A stretch of 30,559 nucleotides of DNA from the NCBI GenBank assembly GCA_964352225.1, contig CAYGRM010000030.1, positions 1 through 30,559 of the forward strand, read 5' to 3'. Made by a program: the position numbers and the translations under genes. Origin of the DNA: CAJQQY01 sp964352225 (GTDB lineage Bacteria; Bacteroidota; Bacteroidia; Chitinophagales; Saprospiraceae). The notes under the pieces were generated by a model. It was not told where the DNA came from. It saw nothing but the letters and a program-made list of their open reading frames with translations, and did no database searches. This document shows, in pieces, positions 1 to 8,296 of the stretch; position 1 is the stretch's first letter, and the number at the start of each line of letters is the position of its first letter.

Positions 1-39
1 AGCAACATTTTTCAAAAGGCTAAATTCACTATTTTTTAT

Positions 40-1470
40 ATGAAACGACAGGCGATAGAAACGGAACAAAAAGCACTCGAAAAAAAACTCAATGATAAAA
101 TTAAAGGTACTATTGCAGAAATTCGAGCAGGTCAAGAAGTAGCTAGATACTTTTTTACCGTAGGTGCGGCGGCAGGTACGATTGCCAAAACGATGTCGGC
201 TTATGATAAAACCTATTCAGATAAAATTTACGGGGTGGAAGCAAGCGGTCGATATGTTTGCGAAAGCAGGTTATATAAAATGTTGGATCATGAGTATGAT
301 TTGATGATGACTCGATTGGCCAACGAACGACCTGACACTAACTTTTTTGTTTTTGCAGATACGATTGCAGCATTGAATTATTCGCGAACGATTACAGGTG
401 ATGGTTGGTTGGGTTTGCGATTTCAATTGTCTCCGCAAGGGGAAACGAATGATATTGTTTTGCATGTCAAAATGTTAGACAATAGTACTGAGTTGCAAGC
501 GCAAGCGGTGGGGATTTTGGGAGTCAATTTATTGTATGCATGTTTTACTTATCATGAAGATCCAGAAGTGATGGTTCAATCATTGATGGATAATCTGAAC
601 GGGCGAGTTGAAATTGATATGATTCGATTGACTGGTCCAGATTTTAAAAAGGTCGATAATCGTTGGTTAAGCTTGATGATGGTCAAAAATGATTTGACGA
701 AAGTGGCCATGTTTGGTCCTGATGGACAAAATATTCATGGGTCTGAATTTTTATATAAAAAACATGTCTTGGTCGTTCGAGGAAGTTTTCGACCTGCGAC
801 TTTGGTAAATCAGGATATGATCAACAAAAGTTTTGAGCAGTTTAGAAATGAGGAAGAAGTGGATGCTCGGAAAGCTTTTTTGCTGACTGAGGTTACGATG
901 GATAATTTGTGTGGCGGCGAAGGTCTAGATGCTTTGGACGAAAAAGATTTTATGGATCGAGCAGATGTTTTATGTGCGATGGGGCAGACGGTGGTCGTTT
1001 CTAATTGTGAGCAACATCAACGCTTGGTTAATTATTTAGGGGACTTCAAAGTGCAAACGGTCGGATTGGTCATCGGCGTAAAAGAATTGTTAGAAATTAT
1101 CAACGACAAGTATTATGACGACAAAAAGAAAAGTTTGTTGATGGAGTTTGGAGAGTTATTTACCAAAAAAATGAAGATGTATGTTTATCCTTCGATGCAA
1201 GAAGGGAGTGAAGAATTGATGACCTGTAAAAACTTACCAGTACCTGAAGCGATAAAACATTTGTACATGCACCTACTCGTTGATGGAAAAATTGTGGATA
1301 TTGAAAATTTTGACCGTGATAATTTGCACATTTTCTCTAGGCAAGTTTTGGATTTGATTCAAGCGAATGATGAGTCATGGGAAAAGATGGTTCCTGCAAA
1401 AGTGGCGAAATTGATTAAAGAAAAATATCTTTTTGATTATCCGTATGAGACGATGACGTTTGAATATTAA
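40..1470 (+). CDS. Conserved Bacteroidota protein of unknown function (476 aa)
   Basis: I recognise this as a protein conserved through Bacteroidota but without an established function; such proteins carry inconsistent automatic names, none of which I trust. It has no signal peptide or membrane segment, so it should be cytoplasmic. It opens with a charged helix (about residues 5-30, many Lys and Glu), followed by the conserved stretches GAAAGTIAKTMSAYDK and VEASGRYVCESRLYKMLDHE near residues 42-85, then FADTIAALNY and GWLGLRFQLSP near 103-131. The ATG at 40 fits the usual N-terminus of the family, but the frame stays open to the left edge of the window, so an upstream start cannot be excluded. 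A 33-bp inverted repeat follows a few bases after the stop. Existence of the gene is very likely; its role is unknown. Confidence 0.85.
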   Translation: MKRQAIETEQKALEKKLNDKIKGTIAEIRAGQEVARYFFTVGAAAGTIAKTMSAYDKTYSDKIYGVEASGRYVCESRLYKMLDHEYDLMMTRLANERPDTNFFVFADTIAALNYSRTITGDGWLGLRFQLSPQGETNDIVLHVKMLDNSTELQAQAVGILGVNLLYACFTYHEDPEVMVQSLMDNLNGRVEIDMIRLTGPDFKKVDNRWLSLMMVKNDLTKVAMFGPDGQNIHGSEFLYKKHVLVVRGSFRPATLVNQDMINKSFEQFRNEEEVDARKAFLLTEVTMDNLCGGEGLDALDEKDFMDRADVLCAMGQTVVVSNCEQHQRLVNYLGDFKVQTVGLVIGVKELLEIINDKYYDDKKKSLLMEFGELFTKKMKMYVYPSMQEGSEELMTCKNLPVPEAIKHLYMHLLVDGKIVDIENFDRDNLHIFSRQVLDLIQANDESWEKMVPAKVAKLIKEKYLFDYPYETMTFEY

Positions 1471-1474
1471 TTTT

Positions 1475-1562
1475 TTTTGCCGCTGACTTTTATGACCTTT
1501 ATGACTTCCCGCTGCTTTTAGTCTGTGAAAAGTCATAAAGGTCATAAAAGTCAGCGGCAAAA
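1475..1562. repeat. 33-bp perfect inverted repeat (element A)
   Basis: The arms at 1475-1507 and 1530-1562 are perfectly complementary over 33 bp and enclose a 22-nt loop. The arm begins TTTTGCCGCTGAC and contains two copies of a TTTATGAC-like word. It fills the gap between two plus-strand genes, so it could end transcription of the first or shape the 3' end of its mRNA. It is much longer than an ordinary intrinsic terminator. The first part (GCCGCTGA then T/A-rich) resembles element E at 18428-18513. Confidence 0.95.
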
Positions 1563-1579
1563 TATAACAACACATTTAC

Positions 1580-2401
1580 ATGAAATTTTTCACAACAATA
1601 TTTACGCTCCTTTTATTTTTTGCTTGCAATGATTCAACAACTGAATCCAAGTCAACTCCAACTATTTCAAAAGCTGAAATAAAAATGCCTACTCCTGAAG
1701 AAACTCCTTCCAATAAAATTTTAATTGACACTACAATTACTCTTGATTTTTTAATGGGAAAATTCGAACCAAAAAAGCATGATGATTTTTTAATCATTGA
1801 AAAAAAATACGCTGATCGAGAAGGCATGTTTATCCAAAAAGAAACTTACGAGTCTTTTAAAGAAATGCATGCGGCTGCCAAACAGGATGGAATTTCTTTT
1901 GTTATAAAATCAGCCACTCGAAATTTTATTTCTCAAAAAGGAATTTGGGAAGCCAAGTGGAATGGCGCTCGAAAAATCGAAAATGGAAAGGATGCCAAAA
2001 AAGCATATCCTAATCCAAAAGATCGAGCCTTAAAAATTTTGGAATACAGTTCGATGCCCAGCACTTCGCGACATCATTGGGGAACGGACATTGATTTGAA
2101 TAATTTCACCAATGAGTATTTTGAAAGTGGACAAGGAAAAAAAGAATATGATTGGTTAAAAAACAATGCGCACAAATTCGGTTTTTATCAAGCTTACACA
2201 AAAAAAGGAAGTGAACGTCCGCATGGCTACAATGAAGAAAAATGGCATTGGTCATATTTGCCCTTGTCAAAAAAATATATTGATCAGATGAAGTTGAGGA
2301 TGAAAGATGAATTGGTCAAAGGATTTGAAGGTGCTGAAGTGGCGAAGGAAATTGGTGTGGTGGAAAAATATATTTTAGGGATTAATCAAGAATGTTTATA
2401 A
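1580..2401 (+). CDS. D-Ala-D-Ala carboxypeptidase-like lipoprotein, M15 family (VanY-type)
   Basis: This is a predicted zinc peptidase of the M15 (VanY/DacB-like) family that trims peptidoglycan stem peptides in the periplasm. The N-terminus is a lipoprotein signal with the lipid-attachment Cys at residue 16 (LLFFAC), followed by a Ser/Thr/Pro-rich linker to about residue 50. The catalytic motifs are visible: SRHHWGTDID at 163-172, giving the S-x-H-x-x-G-x-x-x-D pattern with His165 and Asp172 as zinc ligands, and EKWHW at 220-224, giving catalytic Glu220 and ligand His223. The length (273 aa) is normal for the family. The gene follows inverted-repeat element A and is followed 21 nt later by a redoxin gene, possibly co-transcribed. 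Fold and active site are clear; the exact cleavage (D,D or L,D) is not. Confidence 0.9.
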   Translation: MKFFTTIFTLLLFFACNDSTTESKSTPTISKAEIKMPTPEETPSNKILIDTTITLDFLMGKFEPKKHDDFLIIEKKYADREGMFIQKETYESFKEMHAAAKQDGISFVIKSATRNFISQKGIWEAKWNGARKIENGKDAKKAYPNPKDRALKILEYSSMPSTSRHHWGTDIDLNNFTNEYFESGQGKKEYDWLKNNAHKFGFYQAYTKKGSERPHGYNEEKWHWSYLPLSKKYIDQMKLRMKDELVKGFEGAEVAKEIGVVEKYILGINQECL

Positions 2402-2422
2402 TTTTATAAATAAAAAAATACT

Positions 2423-2977
2423 ATGGCTCTTACCGAATCAACCATGCTTGCCTTGGGAACAAAAGCTCCCAATTTTAATTTACCCGATACTGTGAGTGGA
2501 AAAATGATGAGTTTTGATGACATCAAATCTGGCATTGGAACAGTTGTAATTTTCTCCTGTAACCATTGTCCTTATGTCATTCATGTGAATGAAGAAATTG
2601 TAAATATCGCCAAAGAATATCAAGAGGCGGGAATTGCGTTTGTTGCCATCAGTAGTAATGACATAGAAAGATATCCACAAGATGCTCCTGAAAAAATGAC
2701 GGAGTTTGCCAAGGAAAGTGGTTATACATTTCCATACCTCTATGACGCAACGCAAGAAGTAGCGAAGGCATATGACGCAGCTTGCACACCTGATTTTTAT
2801 GTGTTTGATGGTGCAGCTAATTTAGTTTATCGAGGACAAATGGATGGGTCACGACCTGGAAGTGGCATCCCTTTAACTGGGGAGGATTTGCGAGCAGCTT
2901 TAGATGCTGTTTTAGTGAGTCGTCCTGCGAATCCAGTTCAGCGACCAAGTGCAGGTTGTGGGATTAAATGGAAATAA
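2423..2977 (+). CDS. Thioredoxin/redoxin-family protein (AhpC/TSA-like)
   Basis: This 184-aa protein has a thioredoxin fold of the redoxin (AhpC/TSA) type. After the opening LGTKAPNFNLPD comes the active-site motif SCNHCPYV, with Cys46 and Cys49 forming a CxxC pair. The sequence ends in PSAGCGIKWK; a conserved C-terminal Cys179 followed by IKWK is, from memory, a hallmark of this subfamily. No signal peptide is present, so a cytoplasmic thiol-disulfide or peroxide-detoxifying role is inferred; the substrate is unknown. It lies 21 nt after the M15 peptidase gene on the same strand. Downstream is an imperfect inverted-repeat element (2986-3061) that could end the transcript. Family call is firm, function generic. 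Confidence 0.9.
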   Translation: MALTESTMLALGTKAPNFNLPDTVSGKMMSFDDIKSGIGTVVIFSCNHCPYVIHVNEEIVNIAKEYQEAGIAFVAISSNDIERYPQDAPEKMTEFAKESGYTFPYLYDATQEVAKAYDAACTPDFYVFDGAANLVYRGQMDGSRPGSGIPLTGEDLRAALDAVLVSRPANPVQRPSAGCGIKWK

Positions 2978-2985
2978 AATAAATT

Positions 2986-3061
2986 GAACGAAGAGTCGCT
3001 GTGACACAAAAAAATTTTCTTCGGAAAATTAATAACTCTGCGTCTCAGCACCTCTGCGTTC
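2986..3061. repeat. Imperfect inverted-repeat element with internal UUCG hairpin
   Basis: The arms 2986-3008 and 3039-3061 pair at 18 of 23 positions. The right arm contains the words CTCTGCGTCTCAGC and CTCTGCGTT, a sequence type that I have seen dispersed between genes in Bacteroidota and other bacteria. Inside the loop a second hairpin (3013-3019 with 3024-3030, 7 bp) is closed by a C(TTCG)G tetraloop. The element lies just after the redoxin stop and may act as terminator or 3'-end structure. The remainder of the gap (3062-3163) shows nothing recognisable. Confidence 0.8.
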
Positions 3062-3163
3062 AACCTTTTTAAACTCCAAGAGATTTGTCTTTTTGCATTT
3101 GCAATATGATTGTTATTTTTAACATAAATAATTTTAACCAAACTAGCTCGACATAAAAATTTA

Positions 3164-4243
3164 ATGTTTACCGAAATCCATTATCCTGAATTTTTGCCGC
3201 ACAAAAAACTTGACGAGTATCTCGCCAAGGGGTGGTTTCGTATGGGACAAATGATTTTCACTTGTCGATTTTTATGCTTTGATGGAAAATTATATACTGC
3301 TGTTTGGACGCGACTTGATTTGAAGGATTATAGTTTCAGGAAAAGTGTGCGAAAGATTTTTAACCGAAATAACAAACGATTTCGGATCGTGGTTCGACGT
3401 GCAGTTTTCGATAAAGAGAAAAATGATTTGTACTTAATTCATCGGCAAAGGTTTGGTGGTTTTGTTTCTTCCAATTTAAGAAAATCACTTTTTGGTGATG
3501 CTGATTATAATATTTATGATACTTGGGAAACTTGCATTTATGATGGCGACACGTTGGCGGCGGCAAGTTTTTTTGACTTAGGAGATAATAGTATTGCAAG
3601 TATTATGGGGTTGTTTCATCCTGATTATTCGAAGTATAGTTTAGGTTTTTACACGATGCTTTTGGAGATTGATTTTGGCATTCGATCGGGAGCGGAATTT
3701 TATTACCCTGGCTATGTCGTTCCAAACTATTTTAAATTTGATTATAAACTGAGGATTGGTGATACAGAATATTTTGACCCTGATCAAAACCAATGGTTTC
3801 CATACTCAAAATTGAATACGAATCAACTGTCGAGTGATGTTCTAAAAACCAAACTGGATACATTAAAAGAATATTTGAAAACTAAAAATATTCGTACAAA
3901 TCTTTTTCTTTATCCACTTTATGAGCGCGTTTTATTTGGTCATGAGTACAAGGACTTTTTACATAATCCATTATTTATTTCGTGCTATCATCGACGGTTT
4001 CATAGTTTGTTATTGATTGTTGAGTATGATATTTTCAAAAATACTTATCGTCTGGTTCGAGCAGGACGAATTGAAAATAATCATGCTGGCTTTATGACAG
4101 CGATGCGAAATGGGCATGATGGAAAAACTAGTTTCTTTGATTTTCTATTCAAGGAAAAAGTAATTTTAGAAACAACTCAATTAGATGAATTAGCCCACGC
4201 TATTTCAATTTATGCCAAGCGTTATAATTTATTAGCCGACTAA
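3164..4243 (+). CDS. Arginyl-tRNA--protein transferase-like protein (ATE/Bpt family)
   Basis: This protein resembles the ATE/Bpt family of aminoacyl-tRNA--protein transferases, which add Arg or Leu from tRNA to protein N-termini. The best evidence is the GNAT-like C-terminal half: GLFHPDYSKYSLGFYTML near 150-167 followed by GAEFYYPGYVVPNYFKFDYK near 176-195, matching the family's YYLGYxI...KMxYK block. The N-terminal part keeps an MGQMIFTC..C-like stretch (Cys34, Cys38) and a basic S.RK..RN-type helix, but it lacks the full Cys cluster of eukaryotic ATE, so the specificity is uncertain. The length (359 aa) is longer than Bpt (about 240 aa). It overlaps the convergent aminopeptidase gene tail to tail by 4 nt, with no room for a terminator. 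Confidence 0.72.
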   Translation: MFTEIHYPEFLPHKKLDEYLAKGWFRMGQMIFTCRFLCFDGKLYTAVWTRLDLKDYSFRKSVRKIFNRNNKRFRIVVRRAVFDKEKNDLYLIHRQRFGGFVSSNLRKSLFGDADYNIYDTWETCIYDGDTLAAASFFDLGDNSIASIMGLFHPDYSKYSLGFYTMLLEIDFGIRSGAEFYYPGYVVPNYFKFDYKLRIGDTEYFDPDQNQWFPYSKLNTNQLSSDVLKTKLDTLKEYLKTKNIRTNLFLYPLYERVLFGHEYKDFLHNPLFISCYHRRFHSLLLIVEYDIFKNTYRLVRAGRIENNHAGFMTAMRNGHDGKTSFFDFLFKEKVILETTQLDELAHAISIYAKRYNLLAD

Positions 4244-6861
4244 TACTGCTCATATTCATACACCTCCAACAACCACTTATCTTTAGTGTTAGATTTTACC
4301 TCCTCAATCATTTCTGTCAATTTTTGAATTCTCTTACTCAAAAATTCTTTCATCTTCCCATCTGCATTTTTATCGTTTAAAGCTATTCTGTATTCTTCTC
4401 GTAAATCACTCAAAGTTTTAGTGGCAGATAATCTTCTCCATTTTGAATCATTCGAGTCTAAGCCCAGATTTTTCAAATTCAAAATAACCGATTCATACTT
4501 TTTATCATCCACCAATTGCACCAAAGCTCGATAACTATCAAAAAAAGAAATCAACTCAAAGTCATCCATCTCTTGCCATTTTTTTTCAAAATAAGGTAGA
4601 TACTTTATGTCGCCAGTTGCTGCATAAATTTCAGCTACCGTAATTAGGATATCTTGATTAGGATCATTTTTTACTTGGTTGGCATAAGTCAGTCCTTCGT
4701 CTGCATCCAAGAGATATAAAGTTCGCATCGCAGAAGTCTTGACTCGTATCGCTTTTTCATTTTGAATGGCACTTTTGATATTTGGAATAAATGATTTGTC
4801 GCCCGTTGCAGCTAGTGTTTCAATTGCCGCAGCTCGAACATTCGAATGAGCATCATTTTTAGCCAGACTGACTACTTTATTTTTTAGGGAAATGTTATTT
4901 AAGATATCAACTTTCTCCAAAGCTCGCATTTTTATCACCCAAGAGTTATCATCCAATGCTACCTCAAAAACTTTTTCAACTGCTGGATTATTTGAATTAC
5001 TCAATGCCGCAATTGCCTCAAATCTCGACATGAATTCTTTTGTATTCAAATACTGAAAGATATACTCTTCCTCTGTGTGGGTATCTTTTACATCAGCTAA
5101 TAAAATTCTTTCTGAATCTATATCAATTAGTTTTGGTCTCGTCTCTGCATCAAATTCAAACGTCTGAATTCTTTTTGTAAGAGTAATGTTATGACGTGTC
5201 ATTTTGCCACTTTCAAAATAAACATCGACTTTCATTGGCAACATAAAAATGGGAATACTATTATCTACATTTTGAGTTTGCTCAAAGTTTGCAGTTGCCT
5301 TTTTGGAAACTTCATCATAATCATAAGTCACCTTTAAGATTGGATGTCCTGCCTCAAAATACCATTGATTAAAAAACCAATTCCAATCATTTCCCGTTAC
5401 CGCTTCCACCGACAATCGTAAATTATGTGCTTCCACAGAACTATATGCATTCTTTGTCAAATAGTGATTTAGCGAAGCAAAAAAAGCATCATCCCCCATA
5501 TAATTTCGCAGCATGTGCAAGACCAAACCACCTTTATTATAACTATGCGCATCAAACATATCTTCCTTATCATTATATTCGAAATGAATCAAGTCATGCA
5601 CGCCCTGCAGGGTCGAATTAAAATATCCATTCATCTCACCTCGCCGATGTAGGTCTGCTTCGTCTGCTCCATATTGATGCTCAAACCAGAGATATTCGCT
5701 ATAATTTGCAAAGCCCTCATTCATCGTCAAGTTGGCCCAGCTTTCGCAAGTCACCAAGTCGCCGAACCAATGATGAAACATTTCATGTGCCACGATCAAT
5801 TCATTCGTTGCATCAATCAAGTCTTGTTCCTCCTTCTGTACGAACTCTCCAAAAATAACTGCTGTCGTATTTTCCATTGCTCCTGAAACATAATCTCTCA
5901 CAACGATCTGCGAATATTTATCCCAAGGATATTCCACCCCTAATTTTTCTGAGAAAAAATCTAGCATCGGAATCGTATTTAGAAAAATCGCTCGAGCATC
6001 TTTTTCAAATTTTGGTTCCACCCAATATTCAACTGGCTTGCCTCGCCACGTATCTTTAACTACTGCAAATTCTCCGACCGCAACCATAAATAAATAGGGC
6101 GCATGAGGCTGATTCATTTTCCAATAATCCGTACGAGTCCCATTTGGATTTTTTACGGAAGAGGTCAATAAACCATTTGACAAAGTTTTAAATTTATTTT
6201 CAACTGTCAAGTACATTTCTTGCGTACATCGCTCATTGGGTTTGTCGATCGAAGGAAACCAACGTGAATTCCATTCCGTTTCTCCTTGCGTCCAAATTTG
6301 CTGAGGCTTGTCAGGATCTTCATTTCGAGGATTAATAAAAAACAACCCTTGATTGGACGTAATTGCTTCACTTCCTCCCGTCGCCGCAGGACTTGCCACA
6401 TAGTCTATAAAAATTTTATACTGCTCTTTTGCCTTAAATTCTTTTCCTAAATCAATTTTTAGCAACTCCCCATTATATTCATATCTTAAGTTTTCACTTG
6501 CTCCTTCGTAAGTAACTTTATTGAAAACAAAATCTTTTGCATCCAAGATCAAGGTACTACTTGAATAAAAAAGAGGTTCTAAGGTCAACATCGCTTTCCC
6601 GATCACTTGCTCCTTTTCCCAATCAAATTTCAAATCCAGTTTAGTATGAATTAGATCGTGAGTGCGAGGATAACTTTCATTGTATTTTGGTAATTCATAA
6701 TCTTTATCATCTTTGATCATTCGAGGTGCGGTGACGACAAGGGAATCCAACATTCGTTCTTCGATGGGAAAATCATATTCAGCGGCATCAACCATTTTTT
6801 TAGCTTTACAACTAAAAAGGAATATAAAAGGAACGAGAAAAAATAAATATTTAAAATTCAT
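4240..6861 (-). CDS. M1-family zinc aminopeptidase lipoprotein with C-terminal HEAT-like repeats
   Basis: This is a gluzincin aminopeptidase (M1 family) that removes N-terminal residues from peptides. The signal peptide ends at lipid-attachment Cys18 (FLFSC), so it is envelope anchored. The N-terminal beta domain (about 60-260) is followed by the exopeptidase motif GAMEN at 327-331, the zinc motif HEMFHHWFGD at 359-368 (His359, Glu360, His363) with the third ligand Glu382 in NEGFANY, and the likely transition-state Tyr441 in SYNKGG. Residues about 640-790 read as short helical repeats of HEAT type, such as SNVRAAAIETLAATGD. At 873 aa it has normal length for bacterial forms with this extension. 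The gene is apparently monocistronic and faces the divergent SUKH gene across 169 nt that must hold both promoters. Confidence 0.96.
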   Translation of the reverse strand: MNFKYLFFLVPFIFLFSCKAKKMVDAAEYDFPIEERMLDSLVVTAPRMIKDDKDYELPKYNESYPRTHDLIHTKLDLKFDWEKEQVIGKAMLTLEPLFYSSSTLILDAKDFVFNKVTYEGASENLRYEYNGELLKIDLGKEFKAKEQYKIFIDYVASPAATGGSEAITSNQGLFFINPRNEDPDKPQQIWTQGETEWNSRWFPSIDKPNERCTQEMYLTVENKFKTLSNGLLTSSVKNPNGTRTDYWKMNQPHAPYLFMVAVGEFAVVKDTWRGKPVEYWVEPKFEKDARAIFLNTIPMLDFFSEKLGVEYPWDKYSQIVVRDYVSGAMENTTAVIFGEFVQKEEQDLIDATNELIVAHEMFHHWFGDLVTCESWANLTMNEGFANYSEYLWFEHQYGADEADLHRRGEMNGYFNSTLQGVHDLIHFEYNDKEDMFDAHSYNKGGLVLHMLRNYMGDDAFFASLNHYLTKNAYSSVEAHNLRLSVEAVTGNDWNWFFNQWYFEAGHPILKVTYDYDEVSKKATANFEQTQNVDNSIPIFMLPMKVDVYFESGKMTRHNITLTKRIQTFEFDAETRPKLIDIDSERILLADVKDTHTEEEYIFQYLNTKEFMSRFEAIAALSNSNNPAVEKVFEVALDDNSWVIKMRALEKVDILNNISLKNKVVSLAKNDAHSNVRAAAIETLAATGDKSFIPNIKSAIQNEKAIRVKTSAMRTLYLLDADEGLTYANQVKNDPNQDILITVAEIYAATGDIKYLPYFEKKWQEMDDFELISFFDSYRALVQLVDDKKYESVILNLKNLGLDSNDSKWRRLSATKTLSDLREEYRIALNDKNADGKMKEFLSKRIQKLTEMIEEVKSNTKDKWLLEVYEYEQY

Positions 6862-7030
6862 ATTGAGTAACTATTTTAAGCTAGATGCAATTGATTAATG
6901 GAAAGGTGTAAACTTAAAGAGAATCTTTTTCAAAGATTGTTGCTTCATTAATTATTTTGAAAGCGATTCTTCATAATTTATCAAAGGAAATGTATTTTTA
7001 GTTTTTAAACAAATTACTTTTTAAACCACC

Positions 7031-8245
7031 ATGAACTGGCTTTCTCGATTTTCAACGATGGCTGATGAAATTCGACAACATTCAAAAGTAGAACTGTTGT
7101 CTTTTCACACCTTCCCACCAGTCAAAGAAGAACAGTTTTCGTTTCTAGAAAAAAAGTATAACATTACATTCCCAAAAACTGTTCGAGCATTTTATCGTGA
7201 AACAAATGGACTACAACTTAATTGGATTTTAAAAAGTAATGAGCATTTTTCCAACGAAAAACATCAACCTTCTAACGAAATTTTACCTTGGAATTTTTTC
7301 GGAAAAACTTTAAAATTTGAGGACGGAGTCATCATGCTTTTACCTTTGGAATTNNNNNNNNNNGAAAAAAATGTCTTCGATGCCTTTTCTCCATTTTATT
7401 CGATGATTTTTTCATTGGAAAATTTCCATTTAATTTTAAGCGAGGACGATCATTTCTCCCATGAATATTTGACAACTGATTTTGAATCATACTTAGAATT
7501 TTTGTTAGCTGGAAAAGGATTGGTTGCTCGCCGTAGTTTTTTTTACCACCGACCTGATGATTTTTTATTAAAAAAAATACCGCCACATCTTTCCACCACT
7601 TCTTCATTTTGGAAAAAAGAAAAAGTGCTAAACCTCGACCAAGCTGCACTCAAAAATAAGTTTTCACTCTGCGATCAAGTTCGTTATTTTGAAAACCAAA
7701 TCAATCACGTTGCTCTTCGACAAATGGCTGAAAGAGGCGACCAAATTTCCAAAATAAAGCTTGAAGAAATCATTAAAAAACATCATCAATTTTTGATGGC
7801 AGGAGGAATGGATGGTTCATGGCAGGTTGTAGAAATTAGAGGAATCGTCACCGCTTTTTATAATAATGAATCTGAACCAATCGAAGGCGAGCAAGCCATT
7901 TTTGAAAGAAAAAATTTAACCAATATTTCTTTTGAAACCTGTCTCCCGAACGGGGAGAAAACAGAATTACCTTTTTCAAATTTCTGTTCCGCATTTGCCG
8001 AAGGCGTGAATTTTTCTAATTCAACTTTTGAGAAAAGTATTTTCACCGATGCATTTTTGCAAGGCGCTAGTTTTTGTAACAGTATACTTACAAGTGTAGA
8101 TTTTTCTAGAAGTGATTTACGAAATGCGAATTTTGAAAATTGTGATCTAAGCAATGCTGACTTTGAAAATTGTGATTTGCGAGGTGCAAGTTTTCAAAAT
8201 GCTAAATTGGAAGGAGCTTGTTTTGTGGGATGTATTTTAATCTAA
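7031..8245 (+). CDS. SMI1/KNR4 (SUKH) domain plus pentapeptide-repeat protein, containing an assembly gap
   Basis: Residues about 25-160 look like a SUKH (SMI1/KNR4) domain: LEKKYNITFPKTVRAFYRETNG is the typical first helix-turn segment ending in NG. The C-terminal part, about 320-404, is a pentapeptide-repeat beta helix (NFENCDLSNADFENCDLRGA type A(D/N)Lxx periodicity). SUKH domains are known mostly as immunity proteins against contact-dependent or T6SS/T9SS toxins, while pentapeptide repeats often mimic DNA or mediate binding, so an immunity-like role is possible but unproven. Ten N at 7354-7363 fall in the SUKH part; the frame stays open across them as written, but the true length there is unknown. 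No toxin gene is adjacent. Start ATG chosen because the SUKH fold begins soon after. Confidence 0.75.
   Translation: MNWLSRFSTMADEIRQHSKVELLSFHTFPPVKEEQFSFLEKKYNITFPKTVRAFYRETNGLQLNWILKSNEHFSNEKHQPSNEILPWNFFGKTLKFEDGVIMLLPLEXXXXEKNVFDAFSPFYSMIFSLENFHLILSEDDHFSHEYLTTDFESYLEFLLAGKGLVARRSFFYHRPDDFLLKKIPPHLSTTSSFWKKEKVLNLDQAALKNKFSLCDQVRYFENQINHVALRQMAERGDQISKIKLEEIIKKHHQFLMAGGMDGSWQVVEIRGIVTAFYNNESEPIEGEQAIFERKNLTNISFETCLPNGEKTELPFSNFCSAFAEGVNFSNSTFEKSIFTDAFLQGASFCNSILTSVDFSRSDLRNANFENCDLSNADFENCDLRGASFQNAKLEGACFVGCILI
7354..7363. other. Assembly gap (10 N)
   Basis: Ten consecutive N bases interrupt the SUKH/pentapeptide gene, within codons 108-111. A round number of N usually marks a scaffold join of unknown or estimated length, so the local protein sequence and even the reading frame across it are provisional. 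Confidence 0.99.
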
Positions 8246-8252
8246 ACATAGT

Positions 8253-8287
8253 TAATCACAAGATGACTTTGAGTCACCTTGTGATTA
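8253..8287. terminator. Bidirectional terminator hairpin between convergent genes
   Basis: The arms 8253-8268 and 8272-8287 form a 16-position stem with one A-C mismatch and a 3-nt TTG loop. It sits between the plus-strand SUKH gene (ends 8245) and the minus-strand dapD gene (ends 8297). The plus side is followed by an A/T-rich stretch. The position between convergent stops and the compact loop support a shared intrinsic terminator. Confidence 0.85.
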
Positions 8288-8296
8288 TTTATATGA

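Noticed and set aside
3164..6861. N-degron pathway module formed by the transferase and the aminopeptidase genes
   Set aside because: The genes are convergent and the peptidase is an exported lipoprotein, so the products act in different compartments.
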